Assembly (NCBI RefSeq): GCF_016411825.1
Contig: NZ_JAEKMH010000002.1
Coordinates: forward strand, 434,001-498,000
Source: Devosia sediminis
Lineage (GTDB): Bacteria; Pseudomonadota; Alphaproteobacteria; Rhizobiales; Devosiaceae
Direction: 5' to 3'
Length of the DNA stretch: 64,000 nucleotides
Shown here piece by piece: positions 43,656-52,786 of the stretch (position 1 is its first letter; each line of letters begins with the position of its first letter). A program made the translations under genes and the position numbers. The notes below the pieces were generated by a model. It made no database searches, had not been told where the DNA came from, and saw only the letters and a list, made by a program, of their open reading frames with translations.

Positions 43656-45056
43656 ATGGCCCAACGTCTCAATCAGGTGGACTACGATGTCGTCGTCCTT
43701 GGCGGCGGCGCCGCCGGCACCGCCGCGGCTGTGGCCGCTGCACGCAATGGCGCTCGAACCCTTCTGGTAGAAGCCGGTCCGATGATCGGGGGCGAGATGC
43801 TGAGCGGGCTGCCGATTGATGGCTGCATTTCCACCCGCGGCGAGTGGGTGATCGGCGGCGTTCCGCAGGAGATTTTCGAGGAAGCCCAGCGCCTCGGAGG
43901 ATATGTGGGTCATTTCTACGACTGGCGGACCATCTGGGTGGTCTGCGTCGATCCGGAAATCATGAAGATCGCCGTGATGAACGTGGTTCGTCGCAACAAG
44001 GTGGACCTGCTGCTCTATACATTCGCCGAGGATGTCATCGTTCAGAACGGCACTGTGACCGGCATCGTCGTGCTCAACAAGAACCAGCGCACCCTGGTGC
44101 GCGCCAAGGTGTTCATCGATGCTTCCGGCGATGGCGATCTCGCCGTCATGGCGGGCGCCAGCTACGAGAAAGGCGCGAAGGACGGTACCGAATTCCAGCC
44201 CGTGAGCCTCGTGTTCCGCATGGCCGGCGTCGACGTCGATCGGCTGCTCAACTTCGTCGCCGAACATCCCGAAAACGTCGCCGCTGCTGAAAACCCCTAC
44301 TATGCCGATATCCCGCGCGACGAGCAGATCCGTCGCTTGGTGGCGCAGGGCTTTCCCAAGGTGTTCTTCGTCGCCAATGGGCCGCTGATCCAGGGCGGCA
44401 TCGCCAAGGGATTGCTGCATGAGACAGCCCTGATTGGCATCGGGCCGGTGTCGATGGCGCGGCGGGAAATCTACTGCAACACAACGCGCATCGCCAATGT
44501 CGATGCTACCCGCACCGACCAATTGTCCAAGGCGCTGCCTGACCTGATGGACCAGGTGTGGGTGAGTGCGGGGTTCCTGCGTTCCGAAGTGCCCGGCTTC
44601 GAGAGTGCCGTCTATTCGGGCATCGCGCCGCGGGTCGGCATCCGCGAAACCCGCCGTATCATTGGCGACGAGGTGCTGACCGCCGAGGATGTCCTGTCGG
44701 CCCGTAAGCGGGACGATGGCGTGGCCAAAGGGTGCCATCATATTGATGTGCATGGCGCTGGCCGCGACCAGTTGCGCAAACCGATCCCCAATGGTGGCTC
44801 TTACGACATTCCGTTCGGAGCGCTCGTGGCCAGGGATCTGGACAATGTGATGATGGCCGGCCGCTGCTTTTCCGCGACCCGCGAGGCGCATGGGTCGGCA
44901 CGCGTCATGGGGACCTGCATGGCCATGGGGCAGGCGACCGGCACGGCCGCCGCGCTGGCGAGTTCGGCGCAGGCCGGCAAGGTGCGCGATCTGCCCATCG
45001 CCGACCTGCGCGACCGTCTCCGGTCTCAGGGAGCCGTCCTTGACGGCACGTACTAG
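43656..45056 (+). CDS. FAD-dependent oxidoreductase (FAD_oxidored type), copy 2
   Basis: 466 residues from ATG 43656, behind GGAGGAGG. FAD motifs: DVVVLGGGAAGTAAAVAAARNGA, EAGPMIGGEMLSGLPIDG, VFIDASGDGDLAVMAG and, near the C-terminus, DIPFGALVARDLDNVMMAGRCFSATREAHGSARVMG. Same class as the enzyme at 27438 but clearly diverged. GPLIQGG and REIYCNTTR line the likely substrate side. It has its own GntR regulator and operator. Confidence 0.87.
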   Translation: MAQRLNQVDYDVVVLGGGAAGTAAAVAAARNGARTLLVEAGPMIGGEMLSGLPIDGCISTRGEWVIGGVPQEIFEEAQRLGGYVGHFYDWRTIWVVCVDPEIMKIAVMNVVRRNKVDLLLYTFAEDVIVQNGTVTGIVVLNKNQRTLVRAKVFIDASGDGDLAVMAGASYEKGAKDGTEFQPVSLVFRMAGVDVDRLLNFVAEHPENVAAAENPYYADIPRDEQIRRLVAQGFPKVFFVANGPLIQGGIAKGLLHETALIGIGPVSMARREIYCNTTRIANVDATRTDQLSKALPDLMDQVWVSAGFLRSEVPGFESAVYSGIAPRVGIRETRRIIGDEVLTAEDVLSARKRDDGVAKGCHHIDVHGAGRDQLRKPIPNGGSYDIPFGALVARDLDNVMMAGRCFSATREAHGSARVMGTCMAMGQATGTAAALASSAQAGKVRDLPIADLRDRLRSQGAVLDGTY

Positions 45057-45073
45057 CCCATCAAAGGGTCAAG

Positions 45074-45129
45074 TTGATTAGCAATCAAGTATTGACTGAC
45101 TAGATTACGATATGGTCTGTTCAATCAAC
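45074..45129 (+). promoter_or_regulatory. Regulon operator-promoter block, copy A (peptide-type ABC operon)
   Basis: Perfect palindrome TTGATTAGCAATCAA (45074-45088), GTATTGAC (45089-45096), a 24-base gap and TCAATCAAC (45121-45129), then the AGGGAGG ribosome-binding site of the gene at 45146. The spacing to TCAATCAAC is identical to copy B. Confidence 0.75.
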
Positions 45130-45145
45130 CAATAGGGAGGAAACT

Positions 45146-46708
45146 ATGGTATCGATCACTCGCAGGCAGTTGCTTATCGGCACCGCCGCCTCGGCCATCC
45201 TGGCCGCTGCCGCCCTTCCGGCGGTCGCACAGGAAACGGTGAAGCGCGGTGGCACCATCGTGCGCGCGGACGTGCTCGCGCTTGATAGCCTCGACCCGCA
45301 TCTGGCCGGCGCGCGCGCAGGCGGTACCTCGCTGATCTTTGACTCGCTTTTCAGCTATCGCGTGAAAGAGGGCAGTACCAGTGAGTTTGAACTCGGCTAT
45401 GCCCTGGCCACGGGCTACGAGGAGACCGGGGAAACAACTGCTCGTCTCACCCTGCGTGAGGGCGTCACCTTTCATGACGGCTCCGCGCTGACCGCCGACG
45501 TGGTGAAATGGAACCTGGAGCGCGCTCGCGACCACGAAAAGTCCGCGGTAAAGACGGCCGTCTCGCAGCTCACCAATGTCACAGTGGTCGACGAGCACAC
45601 GCTCGATCTCGAATTCGAGGCGCCCCAGGCGCTCTTTACCCTCACCATGACGCCGGGCAATGCCACCAACGTCTTCATCGTTTCCCAACAGGCCGTCGAG
45701 GCGATGGGTGATGATGCCTTCGCGCGCAAGCCCGTCGGCAGCGGCCCCTACATGGTCGAGAACTGGCTTGTCGACGATCGGGTTGAGTTGGTTGCCTTCG
45801 CCGATCACTGGGAGCTTGGCGACGACGGGGCGCCATTGCCCTATGCCGACCGCTTCGTTGTGCGCCAACTGCCGGACTCGTCAGTCGCCGGGCTAGAGCT
45901 TCGCGCCGGGAACGTGCACATCATCAACCCGCTCGAGCAGGATCTCGACAGTCTGGACGCCGCCGGCATTCAGACGTGGTCCGTGCCGGCCACATTTACC
46001 GGCCAGCCCAGCTTCTACATCAGCTCACGCCCGGACTCGACGACGCCATTCGCGACCGATGTCCGACTGCGCCAGGCCTTGCAGCACGCCATCGATCGCG
46101 AGGCTATGGCTGCTGCTCTGGGGTTCGGTCGCGGCGAAGCCCAATACTATTGGGGCTGGTATCCCGGCGTTCCCGGCTACGACGAAAGCCTGCCGCGCTA
46201 TCGCTACGATCCCGAAAAGTCCCGACAGCTCCTCGCCGAAGCAGGCTATGCCGATGGCGTGTCGCTCACCGTCAAGGTCATCAACCGGCCCAAGGATCTG
46301 CAGCCGCTCGAGATCATGCAGGCCATGCTCGGCGAGGTCGGCATCAATCTGATCATCGAAACCATGGACCGCACGCCGTGGGTGGACGCGGGCCGCAACG
46401 GGAACTTCGAGGCGCTGTCGCATGGCAATACCGCCTTGCCCGACCCGCTGTTCCGGCGAGAGACGATGACCGGCTCGGAATCCAACTGGGCGGGTTATTC
46501 CAACCCCAAGGTGGATGCTCTTTGGGAGGAAGCCTCCCGGACCAGCGACGTCAGCGCGCGGGCCGACATCTACAAAACCATCCAGACCACGCTCTACGAA
46601 GACGCCTATCACTTTATCGGCTTCCGTGCGCCTCTGATGCTGGCCATGGCGCCCAATGTTCGGGGCGTCGATACCGGGTACAACCTGCGTTACGCTTGGC
46701 TTGCTTAG
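45146..46708 (+). CDS. Tat-exported family 5 ABC substrate-binding protein
   Basis: 520 residues. Tat signal ITRRQLLIGTAASAILAAAALPAVAQ at 4-29. The SBP_bac_5 hallmark LREGVTFHDGSALTADVVKWNLERA and the ALQHAIDREAMAAALGFGRGEA region are present. Such proteins bind peptides, opines, nickel chelates or oligosaccharides. First gene of an operon with permeases, an enolase-superfamily enzyme, an RraA-like protein and two ATPases; a hairpin after it likely raises its share of message. Confidence 0.92.
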   Translation: MVSITRRQLLIGTAASAILAAAALPAVAQETVKRGGTIVRADVLALDSLDPHLAGARAGGTSLIFDSLFSYRVKEGSTSEFELGYALATGYEETGETTARLTLREGVTFHDGSALTADVVKWNLERARDHEKSAVKTAVSQLTNVTVVDEHTLDLEFEAPQALFTLTMTPGNATNVFIVSQQAVEAMGDDAFARKPVGSGPYMVENWLVDDRVELVAFADHWELGDDGAPLPYADRFVVRQLPDSSVAGLELRAGNVHIINPLEQDLDSLDAAGIQTWSVPATFTGQPSFYISSRPDSTTPFATDVRLRQALQHAIDREAMAAALGFGRGEAQYYWGWYPGVPGYDESLPRYRYDPEKSRQLLAEAGYADGVSLTVKVINRPKDLQPLEIMQAMLGEVGINLIIETMDRTPWVDAGRNGNFEALSHGNTALPDPLFRRETMTGSESNWAGYSNPKVDALWEEASRTSDVSARADIYKTIQTTLYEDAYHFIGFRAPLMLAMAPNVRGVDTGYNLRYAWLA

Positions 46709-46723
46709 ACTTGACGTAGAACT

Positions 46724-46745
46724 GCCCCTGCCAGCGTGCAGGGGC
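46724..46745 (+). terminator. Intercistronic hairpin after binding protein gene
   Basis: GCCCCTGC pairs perfectly with GCAGGGGC around a 6-base loop between the binding-protein and permease genes, without a T-run. Probably an attenuator or mRNA-stabilising hairpin rather than a full terminator. Confidence 0.6.
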
Positions 46746-46795
46746 GGCCCACCTGTTTTCGCTGCAGTGAACTGCAGTTCAGTTTAGGTCTTTCT

Positions 46796-47746
46796 ATGGT
46801 CGGTTATTTTACACGCCGCCTGGCCGCCGCCGCTGTCGTTGTCGTGCTGGTCAGTATCATAGCCTTTGCGATCGTCTCCGTTCTTCCCGGTGATACCGCC
46901 GCTGCCCTGCTGGGCGAAGAAGGGGCGCGGGACAGCCAGCGCTACGAGGCCCTGCGCGTTGAACTGGGCCTCGATCAGCCATTGGTGGTCCGCTACGCCA
47001 ATTGGGTCGCCAATGCTGCGACCGGGGATTTTGGCCGCTCCCTGAGGACCGGCGAGGACATTGGCGCGGCCATTCTCTCGCGCGCGGTGCCCACCGTGCA
47101 ACTCGCCCTCATGGCCCTCGCGATCGCGATCATCATCGCCATCCCGGTCGGGGTCATGTCCGCCGTCTACTACCGGCGCTGGCCCGACAATCTGGGCACG
47201 CTGTTCGCGCTAACCGCTTTGGCGACGCCAGGCTTCTGGTTCGGCATCATGCTCATTCTCCTCTTCAGCGTCACGCTGCGCTGGTTGCCACCATCGGGCT
47301 ACATACCCTTCTTCGTCGACCCCTTGGGCTCGCTGAAGCTGATGATCATGCCGTCTCTTGCATTGGCGACAGGCTTTACCGGCGTGCTGATCCGGCAGGT
47401 TCGCTCATCGGTGCTGGAAGTGCTGAACGAGGACTACATCACCACCGCCCGCAGCAAGGGGCTGTCGCGTTCCACCGTTCTGTTCGGCCATGCCCTGCGC
47501 AATGCCCTCTTGCCCGTGGTGACGCTGGTCGGCCTGCAACTCGGCGGCCTCTTCGGGGGCGCCGCCACGGTTGAAACGGTGTTCTCCATTCCCGGTCTCG
47601 GGCGGCTCGCGGTCGATTCAATCTTCTATCGGGACTTCACCATGATCCAGGCGCTGATGCTGGTCCTGGCGCTCAGCGTGCTGGTCGCGAGCCTGCTTAC
47701 TGATCTCATCTACTCGCGCATCGACCCGAGGATTCGTCGTGGCTAG
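46796..47746 (+). CDS. Peptide-type ABC permease (DppB-like)
   Basis: 316 residues from ATG 46796. About six transmembrane helices; N-terminal MVGYFTRRLAAAAVVVVLVSIIAF and GLDQPLVVRYANWV are DppB-like, and the coupling loop is YITTARSKGLSRSTVLFGHALRNALLPVV. Overlaps the next permease by 8 bases (GTGGCTAG). Confidence 0.92.
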   Translation: MVGYFTRRLAAAAVVVVLVSIIAFAIVSVLPGDTAAALLGEEGARDSQRYEALRVELGLDQPLVVRYANWVANAATGDFGRSLRTGEDIGAAILSRAVPTVQLALMALAIAIIIAIPVGVMSAVYYRRWPDNLGTLFALTALATPGFWFGIMLILLFSVTLRWLPPSGYIPFFVDPLGSLKLMIMPSLALATGFTGVLIRQVRSSVLEVLNEDYITTARSKGLSRSTVLFGHALRNALLPVVTLVGLQLGGLFGGAATVETVFSIPGLGRLAVDSIFYRDFTMIQALMLVLALSVLVASLLTDLIYSRIDPRIRRG

Positions 47747-48593
47747 TGCAATCACCCAATCGCCTGCGCGTTCCAAAATCTACGTCAACGGCCTGGCCGT
47801 GCTGGGGTTCGGACTTCTGGCGCTGCTCGGCATCTGTGCCCTGTTTGCGCCGTGGATCGCGCCTTTCGATCCCAATGCGCAGGATTATCGCGCCATCCTC
47901 CAGGGCCCGTCCGCGGCTCACTGGCTGGGCACGGACCATACGGGCCGGGACATGCTGTCCCGCCTCATCTATGGCAGCCGCGTTGCGCTCAGCATCGGGT
48001 TCACGGCGGTAGGCGCAGCGGTGTTGATCGGCGGCATCTTTGGTCTCGTCGCCGGCTATGCGCGCGGCATTGTCGACGAAGCCATCATGCGCGTGATGGA
48101 TGCTCTGCTTGCCTTTCCCTCGGTGCTTCTCGCATTGGGCATCATGGCTGCTCTCGGGCCGGGCATTACCACGATCATCATCGCCATCGCCGTGGCCGAA
48201 GTGCCTATGTTCGCCCGCATTACCCGCTCACAGGTGCTCAGCGTGCGTGAGCGGGACTTCGTCGTGGCGACCCAGGCGATTGGCGCGGGACCCCTGCGCA
48301 TCATCTTCCGCCACATCGTGCCGCATATCACCAGCCCGGTGGTGGTCATGGCCACTATCGCGGTGGGCCACGCGATCCTCACCGAAGCGGCGCTCTCCTT
48401 TCTCGGCCTGGGCATACAGCCGCCCACGGCGAGCTGGGGCGCCATGATGCGGAATGGTTTCGCCTACATGGACCGCGCGCCCTGGCTCTCCGCATTCACC
48501 GGTCTGTTCATTCTGCTGACCGTGCTGGCGCTCAACCTGGCAGGCGACACCCTGCGTGACCGGCTCGATCCGCGCGGCATCTCCAGCCGCTAA
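47739..48593 (+). CDS. Peptide-type ABC permease (DppC-like)
   Basis: 284 residues, GTG start inside the end of the DppB-like gene. HWLGTDHTGRDMLSRLIYGSRVAL and the coupling loop DFVVATQAIGAGPLRIIFRHIVPHI are DppC hallmarks, as is LSFLGLGIQPPTASWGAM. Partner of the permease before it. Confidence 0.93.
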   Translation: MASAITQSPARSKIYVNGLAVLGFGLLALLGICALFAPWIAPFDPNAQDYRAILQGPSAAHWLGTDHTGRDMLSRLIYGSRVALSIGFTAVGAAVLIGGIFGLVAGYARGIVDEAIMRVMDALLAFPSVLLALGIMAALGPGITTIIIAIAVAEVPMFARITRSQVLSVRERDFVVATQAIGAGPLRIIFRHIVPHITSPVVVMATIAVGHAILTEAALSFLGLGIQPPTASWGAMMRNGFAYMDRAPWLSAFTGLFILLTVLALNLAGDTLRDRLDPRGISSR

Positions 48594-48610
48594 GTTTAGG
48601 AATCCATTGC

Positions 48611-49816
48611 ATGAAAATTACCGATATCCGCACGCAGACGTTTGAATATCCGATCAAGCGGCGTCGCGGTGACGCACACGATCCGGCCGGGCGAACCCAT
48701 CAGAACGGCGCCCTGGTTGAAATACTGACTGACACGGACCATCGCGGCATCGCCATCGGCTCGGTCAACTCGGTCTATGCGATCGGCCGCCTCAAGCGCG
48801 TCCTCATCGGCGCCGACCCGCGCCAGAATACCGGTCTCTGGCAGGCCATGGTCGGCGTCATTTTCAAGGGCGGCAATAATGGCCTCATGTCGGAAGGACT
48901 GTCGGCTCTCGACATGGCGCTGTGGGACCTCAAGGCCAAGAGTTATGGCGAGCCGTTGTGGCGATTGCTCGGCGCACGGACAAACCGTGTGCTCGGCTAT
49001 GCCAGTGGCGGCGACATGCCGCTCGACGACGCCCAGCTCGCCGCCTTTTACGGTCATATGGCGAGCCTCGGCTTCCGTGCCGCCAAGCTCAAGGTCGGCC
49101 TCGATATCGAGGAGGATGCCCATCGCCTGGCGCTGGTTCGAGACGTCATGACGGTCAACGGCAAGCCGCCCGCGCTGATGATCGATGCCAGCGAATATTG
49201 GAGCGCCAAGCAGGCTGTCCGCCGCATTGCCAGGCTCGAGCAGGACTTCGATCTTACCTGGGTCGAAGAGCCGGTGCAGCGCGCCGACTATCGCGGCCTC
49301 GCCAAGGTTTCGAGCCATATCAAGGCCCCGGTCTGCGCCGGCGAGAACCTCAAGAATGTCCTCGAATTCCAGTCCTACATCGAGCACGGCTCGGCCGACA
49401 TCGTCCAGGTCGGCAGGATGATGGGCGGCTTTACCGGTGCCATGCAGGTCGGCAACCTCGCTTACGCAAATGGCTTGCCCTGTGCTGGCTCGGACTCCGA
49501 GGGCAAGGTGTTTGCCCACGTCGCGGCGGCACTGCCCAATCACATGATCCTTGAAGTGCATGACGATGAGGTCGAGGAACCAATGCTCAAGGCCGACAAC
49601 TGGATTGAAGACGGACATGTCGTGCTGGGTGACAGCCCGGGACTCGGCCTCAGCGTGGATTACGACCTGCTCAAGCAATATGCCGTCGAAGCCGTGCGAC
49701 CAGTCCGGTCCGGCTACGGATGGGCGGGGCGGCGCCCCGGAGCGGGTCTGATGGAAGTCCCGGCCACCGATGAAGAGCGCCGGATTGCCGCTCTCCCAGC
49801 GGGCGGGGACGCATGA
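48611..49816 (+). CDS. Mandelate racemase/muconate lactonizing enzyme-like (enolase superfamily)
   Basis: 401 residues, AGGA site 9 bases before ATG. The K-x-K motif (Lys159, Lys161 in AAKLKVG) and metal ligands Asp192 (MIDASEYWS), Glu219 (WVEEPV) and Glu245 (CAGENL) are visible. The His of the mandelate racemase Asp-His dyad is not: that region reads CAGSDSEGKV. Most such proteins in catabolic operons dehydrate acid sugars. It sits inside an importer operon, so it probably works on the imported compound. Confidence 0.87.
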   Translation: MKITDIRTQTFEYPIKRRRGDAHDPAGRTHQNGALVEILTDTDHRGIAIGSVNSVYAIGRLKRVLIGADPRQNTGLWQAMVGVIFKGGNNGLMSEGLSALDMALWDLKAKSYGEPLWRLLGARTNRVLGYASGGDMPLDDAQLAAFYGHMASLGFRAAKLKVGLDIEEDAHRLALVRDVMTVNGKPPALMIDASEYWSAKQAVRRIARLEQDFDLTWVEEPVQRADYRGLAKVSSHIKAPVCAGENLKNVLEFQSYIEHGSADIVQVGRMMGGFTGAMQVGNLAYANGLPCAGSDSEGKVFAHVAAALPNHMILEVHDDEVEEPMLKADNWIEDGHVVLGDSPGLGLSVDYDLLKQYAVEAVRPVRSGYGWAGRRPGAGLMEVPATDEERRIAALPAGGDA

Positions 49817-50583
49817 TGACCCATAATTCAAGAGTGTCCGACGAAGTTCTTGCCGAGATCGGCAAGCTTGGGGCTGCGACGGTATTCTATCTCCTGCATA
49901 TGCGCGGTGTCGGCCGCAAATATGGGTCGGGCCCGATCGTCATGCAGAACGTCGCGCCGCTTGCACCCGGCCGCAAGCTGGTGGGGCGGGCCGTCACCCT
50001 GCGCTATCTGCCCACGCGTGAGGATCTGCAGGCAGAAATCGCGACCAGTTCGGGAGCCGACGGCATGAACGCCACGCCGAGATGGCGGGTGATCGAGGCC
50101 TGCGGTCCAGGGGACGTCCTCGTTTCTGACGCAATGGGCCAGAGTGGCACTTCAACCGGTGGCGAGATCGTCTATGGCCGTCTGTTTCAGCGCGGTGCCG
50201 CCGGCATCGTCACCGACGGCGCCATCCGCGATGCGCAGCCTACTGTCGATCTCGGCTGGCCCGTCTATGCAGGCGGGCGCGCCACGATGATCGGCGAAAC
50301 CAAGATGCTGCCCTACGAATTCAACGTCCCGATCCAGTGTGGCGGCGTCCTGGTCCGTCCCGGCGACATCATCCTGGGCGACGATGATGGGGTGGTTGTG
50401 CTGGCCGCAGGTTTTGCTGAGGAGGTAGCGCGGGCCGGCAAGGAGCATGAGGCCATCGAGCGGTCGATCCTCGCAAATATGGGCGAGGAGAACGTCTCTC
50501 CTGCCCATTACTACCCCTTCAACGAGGGCACGCTGGCCATGCATCGCGCGCGGCAGGCATCAGGCAAGGGGGCTCAAGAGTGA
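49813..50583 (+). CDS. RraA-like / 4-hydroxy-4-methyl-2-oxoglutarate aldolase family protein
   Basis: 256 residues. GDVLVSDAMGQSGTSTGGEIVYGRLFQRGAAGIVTDGAIRD (100-140) is the family core; Arg139-Asp140 and the GGE at 116-118 are the usual substrate/metal residues of HMG aldolases. In a catabolic operon an aldolase or decarboxylase giving pyruvate is more likely than RNase E inhibition. Overlaps both neighbours by 4 bases. Confidence 0.85.
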   Translation: MMTHNSRVSDEVLAEIGKLGAATVFYLLHMRGVGRKYGSGPIVMQNVAPLAPGRKLVGRAVTLRYLPTREDLQAEIATSSGADGMNATPRWRVIEACGPGDVLVSDAMGQSGTSTGGEIVYGRLFQRGAAGIVTDGAIRDAQPTVDLGWPVYAGGRATMIGETKMLPYEFNVPIQCGGVLVRPGDIILGDDDGVVVLAAGFAEEVARAGKEHEAIERSILANMGEENVSPAHYYPFNEGTLAMHRARQASGKGAQE

Positions 50584-51668
50584 GCGCCGCCCTGCTCGAA
50601 GTCTCCGAGCTGGAGGTTGCCTTCGATACGCGCCGGGGTCGGGTCAAGGCGGTCGATGGCTTGTCTTTCCGCCTGGGCAAAGGCGAGATCATCGCGCTGG
50701 TCGGGGAATCCGGCTGTGGCAAGTCTGTCGCCGTGAAATCGGTCCTGAAGCTGCTGCCGGAACAGACCGCACGCTATGAGGCCGGCTCAATAACGCTGGA
50801 CGGCCGCGATCTGCTCGGTCTTGACGAGAAAGCCATGGAGGCCGTTCGCGGGCGGGAGATTGCGCTGATCTTTCAGGATCCGATGTCCAGCCTCAATCCT
50901 GTGCTGACCATTGGAAAGCAGATCGGCGAGGCCATCAAGCGCCATCAGGGCGGCAGCCGTCAGGAGATTGCGCACCGCACCGTCGACCTGCTGCGACGCG
51001 TCGGCATTCCGGCGCCGGAAACGCGCCTCAATGCCTATCCGCACGAATTTTCGGGCGGCATGCGGCAGCGCGTGATGATCGCGATGGCGCTCTCATGCGG
51101 CCCGCGCGTGATCCTGGCTGACGAGATCACCACGGCGCTCGACGTGACCATCCAGGCGCAGATCATCGATCTGCTCAAGTCGCTGGTAGCCGATGCCGGC
51201 GCCGCAGTGGTGATGATCACGCACGACATGGGTGTCGTCGCCGGTGCGGCCGAACGCGTCTACGTCATGTATGCTGGCGCCGTTGTCGAGACGGCGACCA
51301 CCGAAGACCTCTTCTCGCGTCCGGCCATGCCCTACACATGGGGCCTGCTGCGCTCCATTCCCTCACTGGACCGACCCGTCCATGAACCTCTGGTTCCCAT
51401 CGAGGGGCTTCCGCCCAATGTGGCACTGCTCGATGGCGGCTGCCGTTTCCGGCCCCGTTGCCCTTACCGGCGAGACATCTGCGCCGAGGCGGAGCCGCCA
51501 CTTGCCCCGGCGCCAGACGGCGCCGAGGGGCATCTGGCGCGGTGCTGGGGCCTCGATCCTGTGCGTGGGTGGCTACGCGACACAGACTGGAAGACGGATC
51601 TGGGCGATCCCGCTGCCAGGGCGCAGATCAGCGCCGACGCTGCCAAAATCAAGGGTGGCAAGCCATGA
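50580..51668 (+). CDS. Peptide-type ABC ATPase (DppD-like)
   Basis: 362 residues, GTG start overlapping the RraA-like gene. Walker A GESGCGKS, Q-loop LIFQDPMSSLNP, signature FSGGMRQRVMIAMAL, Walker B VILADEITTALD (Ile where Pro is usual), H-loop MITHDMGV. The C-terminal oligopeptide-transporter extension has the cysteine pattern CRFRPRCPYRRDIC. Confidence 0.93.
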   Translation: MSAALLEVSELEVAFDTRRGRVKAVDGLSFRLGKGEIIALVGESGCGKSVAVKSVLKLLPEQTARYEAGSITLDGRDLLGLDEKAMEAVRGREIALIFQDPMSSLNPVLTIGKQIGEAIKRHQGGSRQEIAHRTVDLLRRVGIPAPETRLNAYPHEFSGGMRQRVMIAMALSCGPRVILADEITTALDVTIQAQIIDLLKSLVADAGAAVVMITHDMGVVAGAAERVYVMYAGAVVETATTEDLFSRPAMPYTWGLLRSIPSLDRPVHEPLVPIEGLPPNVALLDGGCRFRPRCPYRRDICAEAEPPLAPAPDGAEGHLARCWGLDPVRGWLRDTDWKTDLGDPAARAQISADAAKIKGGKP

Positions 51669-52651
51669 CCGACGCAATTCTCGATATCCGAAATCTCACG
51701 GTCCGGTTCGGCTCGATCGCGGCGGTGAATGATGTCAGCCTGACGCTGCGCCGGGGTGAAACGCTGGGCCTCGTGGGCGAAAGCGGCTCCGGCAAATCCA
51801 CCGCCAGCCGGGCCATCCTCCAGATAAACCGCGCCAGCTCGGGCGAAGTACATTTCGATGGCGAAGAACTGGTGGGGGCCAAGGGCGCGCGGCTGAAGGC
51901 GCTCCGTCGTCGGATGCAGATGGTGTTCCAGGACCCACGATCCTCGCTGGACCCCCGCATGACGGTTGGTGCTCTTTTGGAAGAGCCCCAGGTGATTTTC
52001 GGCATCGGCACTCGCGTTTCACGCAAGGCCAGGGTCGCCGAAATGCTGCATCTTGTTGGCCTCGATCCAGCAGTCGCCAATCGCTTTCCGCACGAGTTCT
52101 CGGGCGGTCAGGCGCAGCGCATCGCCATTGCGCGGGCTCTGATCCTCGAGCCCGAACTGATCATTGCCGACGAACCGGTATCGGCCCTCGATGTCTCGAT
52201 CCAGGCTCAGATCATCAATCTCCTGGTCAAGCTGCGCAGCCAACTCAATCTCTCCTTGCTGTTCATCGCGCACGATCTCGCCGTGGTTCGCCACATCTCC
52301 GATCGCGTAGCGGTGATGTATCTGGGCCGCGTGGTGGAGCTTGCGGATCGGGACCTGCTCTATGGCGCACCCGCGCATCCTTATACGCGCGCCCTCTTGT
52401 CGGCCGTTCCCGTGCCCGATCCTCACATCGAGCGCCAGCGCCAGCGCGAAATCCTGAAAGGCGAATTGCCTAGTCCCGCAAATCTTCCGTCCGGCTGCGC
52501 CTTTCGGAGCCGCTGCCCGCTCTATGCGGCACTGGGGAAGCCCGAGATTTGTTCAGAAAAACTGCCTCCCCTGGCGAAGGTGGTGCCGGGTCAATCGGCA
52601 GCATGTCACTTTGCCGGCGAGACCGACAAAGTGGCAGGCCCGAGCGCCTAG
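51665..52651 (+). CDS. Peptide-type ABC ATPase (DppF-like)
   Basis: 328 residues from ATG 51665 (ATGA overlap with the previous gene). Walker A GESGSGKST, MVFQDPRSSLDPRMTV, signature FSGGQAQRIAIARAL, Walker B LIIADEPVSALD, H-loop FIAHDLAVV, and the C-terminal CAFRSRCPLYAALGKPEIC. Completes the 45.1-52.7 kb importer operon. Confidence 0.93.
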   Translation: MTDAILDIRNLTVRFGSIAAVNDVSLTLRRGETLGLVGESGSGKSTASRAILQINRASSGEVHFDGEELVGAKGARLKALRRRMQMVFQDPRSSLDPRMTVGALLEEPQVIFGIGTRVSRKARVAEMLHLVGLDPAVANRFPHEFSGGQAQRIAIARALILEPELIIADEPVSALDVSIQAQIINLLVKLRSQLNLSLLFIAHDLAVVRHISDRVAVMYLGRVVELADRDLLYGAPAHPYTRALLSAVPVPDPHIERQRQREILKGELPSPANLPSGCAFRSRCPLYAALGKPEICSEKLPPLAKVVPGQSAACHFAGETDKVAGPSA

Positions 52652-52786
52652 ATGTCCTTTAGCTTTGGTGTTTAGAGTTTAGACACAACCGAATAGGGCT
52701 TGGACCAACACCGTGCCCCTTGGTCTATGGCGCCAGGACCCGGACGTCCTGAAAGGGGCGCTGAAACGACACCATTCACAGAGAGA

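Noticed and set aside
52734-52751. CAGGAC/GTCCTG inverted repeat between the DppF-like and MFS genes as a terminator.
   Set aside because: Only six pairs and no T-run; too weak to call.
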